Source: Cymbomonas tetramitiformis (taxonomy: Eukaryota; Chlorophyta; Pyramimonadophyceae; Pyramimonadales; Pyramimonadaceae). Taken from it: a DNA stretch of 34,492 nt. Under the pieces are notes generated by a model, which ran no database searches, was not told where the DNA came from, and saw only the letters and a program-made list of their open reading frames with translations. The position numbers and the translations under genes were made by a program. Location of the stretch: the NCBI GenBank assembly GCA_001247695.2, contig LGRX02027065.1:1-34492 (forward strand), given 5' to 3'. Shown piece after piece: positions 8,332-17,050 of this stretch; the stretch's first letter is position 1; each line of letters begins with the position of its first letter.

Positions 8332-9381
8332 CTACCAGGGCACCACTTTCAAGAAGAAGGGTGCCACTTGGAATCTAAAGCGGGTCTTCAGTTCTGCGGA
8401 GGCGTAAATGTCGGAAAAGTTGTCGTAGCAGAAGTGCTGGCACGGGATATACACTCGCAGATCGACCTGCTCCAGTCTGCTGCGGGTGAGGTCCAAGCCG
8501 AGCAGTCTCTGGATGAGCACCGGTTGCCCATCTGCACGCACACGGTGTTGAAGTAGTACAGCGTAGCAGGGGCGAGGGTGGTGCTGAGTTCGTCCATATG
8601 CAGGTGAGTTTCATGTACTGCGTACCGTACATGCAGTAGGTACACACCAGCGGTGGGGGAAGCTGGCGCATCATAGGGCGAAGCCGTAGCGCGTTAGGGA
8701 AGCGACCTCTGGGGTTTTCCATGAACCAATGTTTTGGCTCCAAGTAGTCAATGATCTGCAATGCTCGTCGTACGATTTTGTCAGCCTGGGGAAGATCAGG
8801 GGGTCCACCAGTGGTGCGCGCTTGACTGTACTGCCTGCAGGGGGGACTTGCCCAAACAACATCGAAGAATCCAGGCGGGTATTGTTTGTAGTCCCATTGC
8901 AGGATGTCACACACATGAGTGGGTTGCCAGATATGTCCGGAGTCGAGGGTCACTACTGAAGCGGAGGGGAAGCAATTTAGGAATTCCCTCTCTACTGAGC
9001 CAGTACCGCTGAAAAGTTCGAGAATCCTGGGCGTGCGGGTTGTTTTTGCCTGTATTGCCAGCAGCTCTGTCACCAGTGCCAACGACCCATCTTCCACGCG
9101 CTCTTGGCGTTCCCACGGCAAGGGGATATCATCTTCCATCTGTTCGAGCTGGTCCAGTTCATCGCAGGGATTAGTGATGAGGTGGGCCAGTGTCATTCCG
9201 GCTTGAGCGGAGTGACGGCCACGCTGCTTGCGTCGCCGAGTGGCTTCGTCGCGGACTTGCGCTTCCATGTGCAGTCTCGCGTGCTCGAATTCACGAAGTT
9301 GTTGAAGTGGACTTCCGCGTTCAAGTTTGTCACGCGTCCTCCATTGGTCGTGAGCTTTGGAGTAGCCAGTCCAGCGAACCT
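8332..9381 (-). CDS. C-half of chromodomain fused to C5-cytosine DNA methyltransferase (pol C-terminus of B)
   Basis: The frame opens at the D insertion edge with chromodomain residues WKVRWTGYSKAHDQW and runs without a stop through a coiled basic linker into a methyltransferase. From the first Met at 9268: motif I LELFSGTGSVEREF (residues 83-96), an acidic residue after the next strand (TLDSGH), motif IV SPPCRQYS with the catalytic Cys at 144, motif VI ENPRG (184-188), and a late motif TARLGP. It would transfer methyl from AdoMet to cytosine C5. Near 8500 the frame appears to shift: a plausible C-terminal strand VYIPCQHFCYD is in another frame ending at 8332. Relatives borne by retrotransposons are known in some algae and dinoflagellates. 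Confidence 0.82.
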
Positions 9382-9384
9382 TCC

Positions 9385-10469
9385 ATGGCTACTGCCCCGC
9401 AGTCCTTGTGGTAGGACCAAATCGACGATTTGGTCCTACCACGAGGACCATTGTTCCGATAATTTAATTGGCCATCTCCCGTGATTTGTGGTGTCTAACC
9501 AATGAATGGTGGTATATATAGGTCCTATATTAATTTATTTGAACGCTGGTTTGGCCTATATCCATCCCATATATCCATGACGAACGCATTTCAAACCTCT
9601 ACACTCAAATTTTTCAAAACGGATTTTTTGGAACATTCAAAATGTGGCAAATTAGTGACTCATCTTCAATATTTTTTTTACCAATCATATATCAACACTA
9701 CACCTGCGCGGATACCATCAAATCGAACCTATACATATGTCCCAATCATGTTTGGGCGGTAGGCCCGGTTGGAATGCATATATTTGCTCGTTGGCTCGTT
9801 GGCTTCCCCTCTAATATATTGGCTCGTTGGTTCCCCCTCTACTAAAACAGTGGTCACGCGAGCTGACCAGCCAGCCATCATAATTGCTTGCTAGAGGGCA
9901 TATATCGCAAGGTTGGTGTGTGCGGCACATTAAATCTTCAAGTATATATGTATTGCGAATTTCTGAAAGTCTAACATCATCCAAATATCTTATTTTTCGA
10001 CTGGCGTGTACATTTTATAATGGATGAATGCCAATTTCTAAAGTCCGAAATTTACTAAATTCGGAATTTGCATTGTGTTGAACATGCGCCATGCTGAAAT
10101 AGAGCGGAAATGATGATGAGGGTGCAAAGTAACCGATTCAGTTATCTTATTTGGTCATAAACTCAAGATGTATAACCATGAGCATCACCGTGAGCCCCCC
10201 ATGTGACTCCTAATACTCAAAATAACGGTGGTCCTTGTGGCAGGACCACCATTTTCTTCAAGCTTTTGGTGAAATTACACCCCTAAAGCGTGTCGTTCAA
10301 CCACACACCTAAAGTCTCATGGGGGCCGCCGCTGTAAGAAATAGAATTCATTTAACTCATAAATATCATGTGCAAATGTTGCCTGTGCCTCAAATAGTCG
10401 ATTTAGTGATCGAAACCGCAATTGCCCATTGGTCCTTGTGGTAGGACCATTAATTTGGGTAGTAGCCAT
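9385..10469. mobile_element. Element D: 1,085-bp TIR DNA transposon, non-autonomous
   Basis: The ends are 13-bp inverted repeats (atggctactgccc at 9385, the complement with one mismatch at 10457-10469), flanked by tcc on both sides (9382-9384, 10470-10472). Removing the block with one tcc rejoins the chromodomain of B in frame (EEW then KVRW), which fixes the boundaries. The interior is AT-rich, unlike its GC-rich host, and shows no credible ORF. Four copies of a near-palindromic motif GGTCC-8nt-GGACC lie near the ends, as transposase-binding sites often do. Superfamily unknown. Confidence 0.85.
9402..9448. repeat. 47-bp palindrome in element D
   Basis: The arms gtggtaggaccaaatcg (9408-9424) and its exact complement (9426-9442) flank a single base. 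Allowing one mismatch, the palindrome extends to 9402-9448. It is built from two inverted copies of the GGTCCTTGTGGTAGGACC motif, which recurs at 10229-10248 (one change) and 10431-10448. Confidence 0.9.
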
Positions 10470-10630
10470 TCCACTCTTCCACCTCCTTTCCTCGAACAGA
10501 CCGCACTCGACGTGCAAGAATGCGCTCAACGTGTGCTTCCTTCTGACCGTCCACTACCACCTCTTCAGGTACTGCTAGGTGATCGCGTGCGGCAAAAGCA
10601 TCTTGACCGCTGGTGTACGGAGAAGGCGAT
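10470..10630 (-). CDS. N-half of the integrase chromodomain of B (after a frame break)
   Basis: This frame overlaps the end of the integrase ORF and reads PEEVVVDGQKE, VERILARRVRS, VRGKEVEEW, which is the first half of a chromodomain, up to the D insertion. The preceding integrase frame ends with an out-of-frame tail at 10575. The match to HDVFAQHRLLR in one frame and PYTSGQDAFAA in the next places a one-base-type frameshift near 10620-10630. The second half is at 9381 and below. Confidence 0.75.
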
Positions 10631-13526
10631 GTTGAGCGAACACGTCGTGAATCCGCCAGTGAGGAGGGAGGCGTAGGCGGTAGGCTACTGGAGCTCCTCT
10701 GTCGGCCTCTGGCATGGTCATTTGTACATCGCTGAAGAAGCGTTCGGTCACAGGAACTGGTCCATGCCAGCGCTTGGTCAGTTTCCTACAGATGGAGCGA
10801 TCCATCACCTTCTCCGTAAGGTGTTTAGCCTCTATCCAGACCAGATCTCCAACAGCATACTCCCGCTGCCCGTGTCTGCGATCAAACTGTTCGCGCTGTC
10901 GCTGCTGAGCCAGCTCTAACCGCTGTCTGGCGTCCCGCAGCTGCGACGAAAATTTCACAGCCACTTCGTGTGCGGTGCCTACTCCCCCAGTTCGTCGTCC
11001 AGCGGTGGACTGTGCGGCTTCCAGGAAAAGGTCCAACTGCGACAGCGGCGAGAACCCGAACACCAGTTCAAATGGCGTGAAGCCAGTAGATTCACTCCTG
11101 GAGTCATTGATCGCGAACTCCACGTTAGTGGTGAACAGATCCCAGTCCTCCACATTGGTGTCTACAAAGGACCTGAGCATGTCCTCAATAACCATGTTGC
11201 TGTGTTCCGCCTGGCCGTCAGACCGAGGGTTGTACGGCGTGGTACGAGCCACTTTCACACCCATCAGTCTCATGAGTTCCTGCCAGAAAGCATCTTGAAA
11301 CCGTGGGTCACGATCAGAGACAATCTTCATAGGCGCGCCATGTAAGCGCCACACCGAGTCAAAGTAGATTCTGGCCACCACAGCTGCGGAGCTGTCGCCG
11401 AAGTTCATCGGCACAACGTGGACCATCTTCGTCAGCTTGCAGGTGAAGGCCACGAAAGCATCATTGCCCCTCTCTGATACCGGCAGGCCGGTGACGAAGT
11501 CCACTGCGACATCCTGCCATGGCCTGTTCGGGATGCTGTGAGGGTTTAGCAACCCATCCGGGTAAGTTCCCCGCGGCCTCACTGATTGGCACACTGCGCA
11601 GGATGCAACCCAGGTGCCCACATCTTCCGCGGCACCACGCCAATAGAAGCGTCGCAGCACCCTCTCCAGAGTCTTGTCTCGCCCAGTGTGACCTGAGGAC
11701 AATGACTCATGAGCATGGCGAATCACTACTTCTCGAAGTGGAGAGTCCTCCCCCAGCACCAACTGATATCTCCCTGCTGCGGTCCTCCAAACCACTTCAC
11801 CCACTAGCCTGAAGTCCTGTAGGCATTGGTGTGGTGCCGCCTTCACCTTCTCTCTTAGTGAACGAAGTGTCCCCTCTCGGGTGTACTCCGCTTTCAACGC
11901 GCGCAGGAACTTTGAATCCGACTGCTGGGAGGCTGCGTCTCTGAAGTCTGCCGCCGCACCTGTCCTTATCACAGCGGGGGCTGTTCGCGGATGCCTCACG
12001 CGTGCTGGTTGTGGTTTGGCGGGAGGGGCGTGTACTATCAGAACAGGCCAGCGAAGGTCGAAGGCTCTCCCATCTGGGTTCTCGAAGAACTGGTTGGGCT
12101 CGCCCTTGTCATCGTGAGTAGGGATGACCTCCACAATCTGCATATTGGCCTTTCTGAAAAGTTTGCGCCACGCGGGGAGCTTGGACTGGTGATCTGGTAG
12201 AACGAAGACTGCTGAGGTGTTCTCTGGGGCTGCCTTCCATTCTGCGATATACTTGTTCAAGATCGCCTCCACAGTAATGCACTTGGAGTTGTATGGAGGG
12301 TTACACCAAACCCGAAGGCCCCTCCATTTCTCTGAAAGGCAGTCTGTCCAGAATCTATCCGCCTGTCTGTTGCGGCCGCCAAAGTCACAACAGGCGTCCA
12401 CATCGAAGGGTCCAAATTTCTCGGCGTACTTCGAGGAGTACTCTGCTCGGACACGCCAATTCTGTGAGCCCTCTGGGGGAGCCCGCCGTTTCTGTGGGTG
12501 AAGGACCGGGGATGGAGTTGACTGTTGGGGCGCCTGCTGCGGGGTTGGTGAGCTCGTTGGCACCTTCTCAGTGGGCGCCTCCGATGCGTCAGCTCGTGAC
12601 GTAGGCGTTCGCATCTTCGGTGACGCCAACTGCGGAGGCGCTGGGGTCGTAGAGGCCTTCCCAGCGCGTGACATACTCCTCGTTATCCTTATCTGGGGTG
12701 GAGCTCTATCAGGGGGTTTGTGTGGAGCTTCTACCGGCTTCGCGCTATCAGCTGCAGGCCAGTCAGGCATGTCGAAGTCGAGGTGATCCTCCTTCATTCC
12801 CTTATAGAGCTTCGGGTTAACGAGAGCGATGGTCTCCCCCATGTCCATGGCCTGTTCCGCCACGGAGAGGGTCTCCACTGCTGAGAGCCAACAGTCAACA
12901 GTCTGGGCCCAGTGGGGATGAGCTGCGGGTGGTGAGCTGGAGAAGTATTCAGACTCCAGCGTTGCCAGGGGGTCTTTCGGTAGATCTGAGGTGGGGGCGA
13001 TCACCCCTGCCTCCTTCAACCCCTCACGCACGTCCTTGTCTTTGAAGTCGGGTCTTCTGGACAGGGCGTCCGGTACCAGCAGCAGCGCTCCTTTGATGTA
13101 CTCCATTCTCGGGACTCCCACCTCCACCAGATCCATGTACCAGCGTGCCTGTCTGCGGCTAAGCTCCCTGCCAGGTTCCATCAGCCATTCAAGGGGGCGG
13201 TGATCACCCCGGATGCGGAAGTTGGTGAAGATGAGGTAATGCCGCCAGGTAACGGTGGTGCAATGGTGTAGAGCACCTAGCTCACGCTCGCCGGTGTGGT
13301 AATTCTGCTCAGCGGCTGAGAACTGGCGGCTCTCGTATGCTATCACGCGCAGTCCAAGACCATCTCCATTGTCTTGCATCAGTACTCCCCCAAGAGCGAT
13401 GCCGCTAGCATCCGTCTGCACCACGAAAGGTGCTGTACCGTCTGCGGCACCCTTAATGTTGGGCAAGGCGAGCACTGGCGCTGAGGTGAGGGCCTTCTTC
13501 AGCTCCTCGACGGCCCACTGCTGCAT
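10575..13526 (-). CDS. pol: RNase H, adenine-methyltransferase-like domain and integrase of element B (pol, central part)
   Basis: The 983-codon frame has RNase H with D39, E81, D108 and D153 (QTDASG, GEREL, GDHRPLEW, PDALSRR). A Pro/Ala/Thr-rich linker (about 250-355) leads to the methyltransferase-like domain (357-500). Integrase follows: zinc finger H606, H613, C643, C646; core D676, D738, E774 (DFVTG, SDRDPRF, DGQAEHS); GPY/F module KRWHGPVPV (918-926). The integrase triad is complete. The start is not natural: the frame joins the RT frame through a 4-bp duplication at 13523-13531, and its true beginning lies upstream. The last residues after about 968 are out of frame. Integrase inserts the cDNA; the added domain is described separately. 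Confidence 0.92.
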   Translation of the reverse strand: MQQWAVEELKKALTSAPVLALPNIKGAADGTAPFVVQTDASGIALGGVLMQDNGDGLGLRVIAYESRQFSAAEQNYHTGERELGALHHCTTVTWRHYLIFTNFRIRGDHRPLEWLMEPGRELSRRQARWYMDLVEVGVPRMEYIKGALLLVPDALSRRPDFKDKDVREGLKEAGVIAPTSDLPKDPLATLESEYFSSSPPAAHPHWAQTVDCWLSAVETLSVAEQAMDMGETIALVNPKLYKGMKEDHLDFDMPDWPAADSAKPVEAPHKPPDRAPPQIRITRSMSRAGKASTTPAPPQLASPKMRTPTSRADASEAPTEKVPTSSPTPQQAPQQSTPSPVLHPQKRRAPPEGSQNWRVRAEYSSKYAEKFGPFDVDACCDFGGRNRQADRFWTDCLSEKWRGLRVWCNPPYNSKCITVEAILNKYIAEWKAAPENTSAVFVLPDHQSKLPAWRKLFRKANMQIVEVIPTHDDKGEPNQFFENPDGRAFDLRWPVLIVHAPPAKPQPARVRHPRTAPAVIRTGAAADFRDAASQQSDSKFLRALKAEYTREGTLRSLREKVKAAPHQCLQDFRLVGEVVWRTAAGRYQLVLGEDSPLREVVIRHAHESLSSGHTGRDKTLERVLRRFYWRGAAEDVGTWVASCAVCQSVRPRGTYPDGLLNPHSIPNRPWQDVAVDFVTGLPVSERGNDAFVAFTCKLTKMVHVVPMNFGDSSAAVVARIYFDSVWRLHGAPMKIVSDRDPRFQDAFWQELMRLMGVKVARTTPYNPRSDGQAEHSNMVIEDMLRSFVDTNVEDWDLFTTNVEFAINDSRSESTGFTPFELVFGFSPLSQLDLFLEAAQSTAGRRTGGVGTAHEVAVKFSSQLRDARQRLELAQQRQREQFDRRHGQREYAVGDLVWIEAKHLTEKVMDRSICRKLTKRWHGPVPVTERFFSDVQMTMPEADRGAPVAYRLRLPPHWRIHDVFAQHRLLRTPAVKMLLPHAIT
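12027..12458 (-). other. Phage-Dam-like N6-adenine methyltransferase domain inside pol of B
   Basis: Residues 357-500 of the pol frame contain FGPFDVDACCD, then DRFWTDCLSEKWRGLRVWCNPPYNSK, a helix, AVFVLPDHQSKLPAWRKLF, and an aromatic-rich end. The order FDVD-A, then NPPY, then a VLP strand is that of the phage DNA N6-adenine methyltransferase family (Pfam Dam). NPPY (nt 12291-12302) is the catalytic motif IV equivalent. All key residues appear intact, so it may still bind DNA or AdoMet. Position between RNase H and integrase, without a stop, shows that it is translated as part of pol. Activity is inference. Confidence 0.8.
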
Positions 13527-15285
13527 GCATGGGACCCCACTCCCAGGGTACGTCCGACTTGGTCAACCGGGTGAGGGGCTGGGCGATCTCGGAGAAGCAG
13601 TGGATGAACCTGCGGTAATACCCTGCCAGGCCCAAGAACTGCCTGACGTGGGTAACCGTTTCCAGCTCGGGCCAGTCCCTCACTGCAGCCACCTTGTCGT
13701 GTTGGGGTCTGCAGCCATCTGCGGAGATACAGTGGCCAAGGAACCGCAAGGATTTCTTCAACAGTTGGCACTTGGACCTCTTGAGGAAGACGCCCTTCTC
13801 CCTGCATGTCAGGAGCAGCTGCTTGACGTGCTCGTAGTGCTCTGCAGCGGTGTTGCTGAAGACGACCACATCATCGATGAAGATCCGGACAAATGGGAGA
13901 TGGCCCAAGGCCCGCTGCATCCGTCGCTGGTACTGAGATGGTGAATTCTGCAGCCCCTGCGGCATGACCAACCACTCATATGACCCCATCTGGGTGGTGA
14001 AGGCGGTCTTCTCGACATCTCCCGGTGCCATCGGTACTTGCCAGAAGCCATCCACCGCGTCGAACGAAGAGAAGAACTTCGCACCCTGCATCTCGTCGAA
14101 CATCATCTGGATGTCTGGGAGAGGATACTTGTCCTTAACTGTCTGGCGGTTGAGGAGCCGGTAATCGATCACCAGTCGCAGCTCCTTGGGGTTCCCGGGT
14201 TTAGGGACCATCAAACAGGGAGCTGCATAAGGGCTGGAAGAGGGTCGGATGTAGCCCGTGGACATCAGAGTCTCCACGCGTTCTCGAAGTTGGCGGAGTT
14301 CCTCTGCGGACTTCTTGTAGATGCGCTGGCAGGGAGGTCCCTTCTTGCTCAGCTCAGGGTCCAGGTTAATGTTGGCTTCATCTTGGGGGTCATGTCTGAG
14401 TCCATCGATGTTCGGTAGGGCAGTCGTCATCTCCTTCTTGTACTCTTCACCCCAGAAGTCCTGGAACTTGAGGGTCCACTCAGGGCTCACTTCTGCATCT
14501 TCAGTATCCGCAGCGGGTTCGGCGTTCTCAGAGTCGATAGCCGTGGCTGCAAAGGCAGAAGCAGTATCGTCGGGGGACTTCTCGGCCACCATGAGCCACG
14601 CGGGCTGTATCTCCGGGTCGTCATTGCCGCGTAGCTTCTGCGTCTCCGCGTACACCAGGTACTTCTTCAGCTGGGCAGGGGTTAGGAACACCTCATCCAC
14701 CAATCCCGCGCAGGCCGTGCCCTTCGGAGACCTGTCCCCAGATGCTTTCACAGGAGAACAGCCCGTGATGGTGACGCGATCCCCAATCTTGCCACTGCGG
14801 GACTTCCTGAGGAAGGAGACGGAGCCATTCCCTTCATAGCCCAGAGTGACAGGAGAGTGACTGCGCAGCCACCTTCCGCCAAGGATAACATCCACCTGTA
14901 TGCCCAGTGGTAGGATCCGGAGGGCAAGGGCGTTCTCCGTATAGGTGCCCGTAGTGGTGTGCGTGTTAAACTTGGCGTACGCGGTGGCGCCAGTGATCTT
15001 CACAGATCCATCCGCCAGGGTGACTCGCATCTCGGAGCCGGCTCGTGTCGTGAGGCCACATCGCTTAGCGCTCTGCTCCGAGATGAAGTTGTCAGAGGCC
15101 CCCGAGTCGATCAGCACCTTGACCGTGTGCCCTCTGAGGGTTGCATAGAATACCAGCAGTAGCGGTCCTTCTTCGTCATGTGCCGCTGCGAGGGTACCCT
15201 CGATGTCGGTCTTCCACTGAACTCCCCCATCTGTGCGTATGCTTTTGCACTTGAGGTTGGGGAGGAGGTTGTCCGAGGCCTCGCG
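13453..15285 (-). CDS. pol: Protease and reverse transcriptase of element B (pol, N-terminal part)
   Basis: The frame is open from just after the TGA at 15286. The retropepsin box VLIDSGASDNF lies at 15120-15088 with the partner ILGGRWL. RT follows from about 14350: GYIRPSSSPYAAPCLMVPKP, LVIDYRLLN, FSSFDAVDGFWQVPM (catalytic Asp), MPQGLQNSPSQYQ, FIDDVVVF (nt about 13881-13870), and FLGLAGYYRRFI. These are complete chromovirus RT motifs. The frame loses phase at 13523-13531, where atgcatg is a 4-bp duplication; RNase H continues in the next frame. Proteolysis of Gag-Pol and reverse transcription are the expected roles. Confidence 0.92.
   Translation of the reverse strand, partial: REASDNLLPNLKCKSIRTDGGVQWKTDIEGTLAAAHDEEGPLLLVFYATLRGHTVKVLIDSGASDNFISEQSAKRCGLTTRAGSEMRVTLADGSVKITGATAYAKFNTHTTTGTYTENALALRILPLGIQVDVILGGRWLRSHSPVTLGYEGNGSVSFLRKSRSGKIGDRVTITGCSPVKASGDRSPKGTACAGLVDEVFLTPAQLKKYLVYAETQKLRGNDDPEIQPAWLMVAEKSPDDTASAFAATAIDSENAEPAADTEDAEVSPEWTLKFQDFWGEEYKKEMTTALPNIDGLRHDPQDEANINLDPELSKKGPPCQRIYKKSAEELRQLRERVETLMSTGYIRPSSSPYAAPCLMVPKPGNPKELRLVIDYRLLNRQTVKDKYPLPDIQMMFDEMQGAKFFSSFDAVDGFWQVPMAPGDVEKTAFTTQMGSYEWLVMPQGLQNSPSQYQRRMQRALGHLPFVRIFIDDVVVFSNTAAEHYEHVKQLLLTCREKGVFLKRSKCQLLKKSLRFLGHCISADGCRPQHDKVAAVRDWPELETVTHVRQFLGLAGYYRRFIHCFSEIAQPLTRLTKSDVPWEWGPMHAAVGRRGAEEGPHLSASARLAQH
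13523..13531. other. 4-bp duplication that breaks pol of element B
   Basis: The plus strand reads gcatgcatg. Dropping one gcat brings the RT end (PWEWGP) and the RNase H start (QQWAVEELKKAL) into one frame, matching the usual Ty3 RT-RNase H junction. It is a simple slippage or repair scar. Confidence 0.75.
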
Positions 15286-15801
15286 TCATTCTTCCAACGT
15301 TTGCCTACACGCGGCGTAGAACTCCTCATCCAGCAAATCAACATCTTCAGTCGGATGACTGACGAGGTTGTCTACACTCGCCGTCAGCAGGGTGCCCGCT
15401 GAGGTGCATTCGCTCGAGGTGGGGCTGACATGAGTGGTGTCGCTGGTGGTAGGGCTCACATGAGTAGTGCCACTGGTGGTAGGGCTTACATGGGTAGTGC
15501 CGCTCACTGTGGGGCTCACGTGGGTAGTGCCGCTTGTTGTGGGGCTTGCATGGGTAGCGACACTATTGATGAGACTGCCATGGGTGAGGGGATCCTCGTC
15601 ATGCTGAGGGCTGCCAGTAGGGGAGTTGTGGGCGAGTTGGTGGGAGCTCTGGTGGTCAGCTCTCGCCTCAGGGGTCTCAGCTGCTGCCATCTGCTGGGTG
15701 AAGCAGAGCGAATTGACCGAGGACTCCTCTTCCATCACCTCAGGGTCTTCAGCGATGGGTGGGGTGGCTGTCGAGACAGGGCGGCGCTTCATCTGCTTCA
15801 T
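15286..15801 (-). CDS. Ser/Thr-rich linker before protease in element B
   Basis: This frame (171 codons) is in phase with the protease-RT frame and separated from it by one TGA (15286-15288). It contains an acidic start, then a tandem 10-residue repeat around GTTHVSPTTS (about 15425-15550). No catalytic motif is seen. It overlaps the upstream frame over 15749-15801, where a frameshift joins the two. It is probably the Gag-to-protease spacer. Confidence 0.6.
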   Translation of the reverse strand: MKQMKRRPVSTATPPIAEDPEVMEEESSVNSLCFTQQMAAAETPEARADHQSSHQLAHNSPTGSPQHDEDPLTHGSLINSVATHASPTTSGTTHVSPTVSGTTHVSPTTSGTTHVSPTTSDTTHVSPTSSECTSAGTLLTASVDNLVSHPTEDVDLLDEEFYAACRQTLEE

Positions 15802-17050
15802 GCGTTCTGACGGTGGTCATCTGCTGGGTGAAGCAAAGCGAACTGGGTGTGGAGGTCTCCTCTACCTCTGAGCAGTAGGATGAACCTTCGGGGTTTCCTC
15901 CCGGAGTGGCCGGCGCGTTATCATGGTGCGAAGATGTAGTCTCTGTTGTGGGCTCGGCCAGCGAGGATGATGGAGGGGATGTTCCCAAGGGGCTGGGACC
16001 CAGCTTCCTCATCTTGTACTGGTGTACTGCGTGCAGACTGCACCAGGCGCCAGGTAAACCCACATCTCCCGCTGTCCCAGGTATCGTGCCCACTTCAGTG
16101 TCCAGGGTGCAGAGGGATGTCGAAGATCTCGCTGCTGCTCTTCGTGCTCCCTCCTTTTCCCACAGCCTGCTACCTGGAGAAGAGTCTGGGCTCGAAGTGG
16201 CGATTGCCTTTTGCTGCTCGGCGGGCGACAGCTCTCTCCAAGCCGCGTAGAGGTCGTGGGAGCTGGCGTTAGAGGGTTCGGGGGCTTGCTGGCGACCGTC
16301 GTGTGAGAGGAGGCGCCACAATGCTATGCGCTGATGGCCCTCCTTGCGATCTTGAGGTTCGCGGGCAATGCGTATCCTCTCTGCCAGCTGGTTGGCGCGG
16401 TTCACGCGCTCCTTTGGCGATCGACTCCCGGGGTGTATGCGGCTGCGGGCGCGCTCCGACATCTTATCCACCAGGTCCTTGGCAGCCTCTGGGGATTTGC
16501 GCAGAGCTCTGCGGACCTTTTGCATGGCGACCTCGAGGGGGAGGGAGTACAGATCTCTCTTCCAGTGCCACGCAGTTAGCCCTTTCCGTGGGTCTGCGAG
16601 GTTGGACTGATAGATGGGCAGTGGTAGGACAACACGCGGTCGGGGGCGAAGGTCGCGGGGCTCTCCGCGGTTGCTGCCCATAATGGGGGGTCTGTGCCGG
16701 GGGACTCGCCGTCCCCTCCGACCCTCGATCCTCGCTTGTGTATAAGCAGGGCCGTCATCAAGAGGTAGTGCCGGCTCATCGAAGGGGGTGCTTCCTGCAA
16801 GAGGGTGGCTAGACAAGTCATCCCTCGGCGGCGATGGGGCACCAGCTGAGCGGTAGGTGCGTCGCAAGCGGGTCCCAGAGGTGAAGGCCACGCTCTTGGG
16901 ATGGGGACGTTGGCCCCAAGGGTCTCTGCGTCCTCGGGCGCGTCGGGGTTCCACTGGGTCTGGCCGCTTCTCCAGGGCGGAGAGGGTCTGATCATCAGGG
17001 CAAGACCTCACTTCCTCGAAGGGCAGGGTCTGGGGCTGGCCGCCGGCCAG
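15749..17050 (-). CDS. Basic region of B downstream of the zinc knuckle
   Basis: The frame is open from the codon after the TGA at 17051 to a TGA at 15749. It is rich in Arg, Pro and Ser, with a helical charged middle (LVDKMSERARSR, ANQLAERIRIAREPQDRKEG, LYAAWRELSPAEQQKA). No family was recognised. It keeps the same frame as both Gag pieces upstream, so it is likely a C-terminal part of Gag or a nucleic-acid-binding spacer. The SLCFTQQM segment near its end recurs in the next frame (15715-15690), suggesting a local partial duplication. Confidence 0.55.
   Translation of the reverse strand: MAGGQPQTLPFEEVRSCPDDQTLSALEKRPDPVEPRRARGRRDPWGQRPHPKSVAFTSGTRLRRTYRSAGAPSPPRDDLSSHPLAGSTPFDEPALPLDDGPAYTQARIEGRRGRRVPRHRPPIMGSNRGEPRDLRPRPRVVLPLPIYQSNLADPRKGLTAWHWKRDLYSLPLEVAMQKVRRALRKSPEAAKDLVDKMSERARSRIHPGSRSPKERVNRANQLAERIRIAREPQDRKEGHQRIALWRLLSHDGRQQAPEPSNASSHDLYAAWRELSPAEQQKAIATSSPDSSPGSRLWEKEGARRAAARSSTSLCTLDTEVGTIPGTAGDVGLPGAWCSLHAVHQYKMRKLGPSPLGTSPPSSSLAEPTTETTSSHHDNAPATPGGNPEGSSYCSEVEETSTPSSLCFTQQMTTVRTHEADEAPPCLDSHPTHR

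Noticed and set aside
10317..10529. 70-codon minus-strand ORF crossing the right end of element D
   Set aside because: It spans the TIR boundary and mixes chromodomain-side and transposon sequence in a wrong frame.
13453..13530. Natural C-terminus of RT and separate start of an RNase H protein
   Set aside because: The overlap is explained by the 4-bp duplication; the standard junction is restored when it is ignored.
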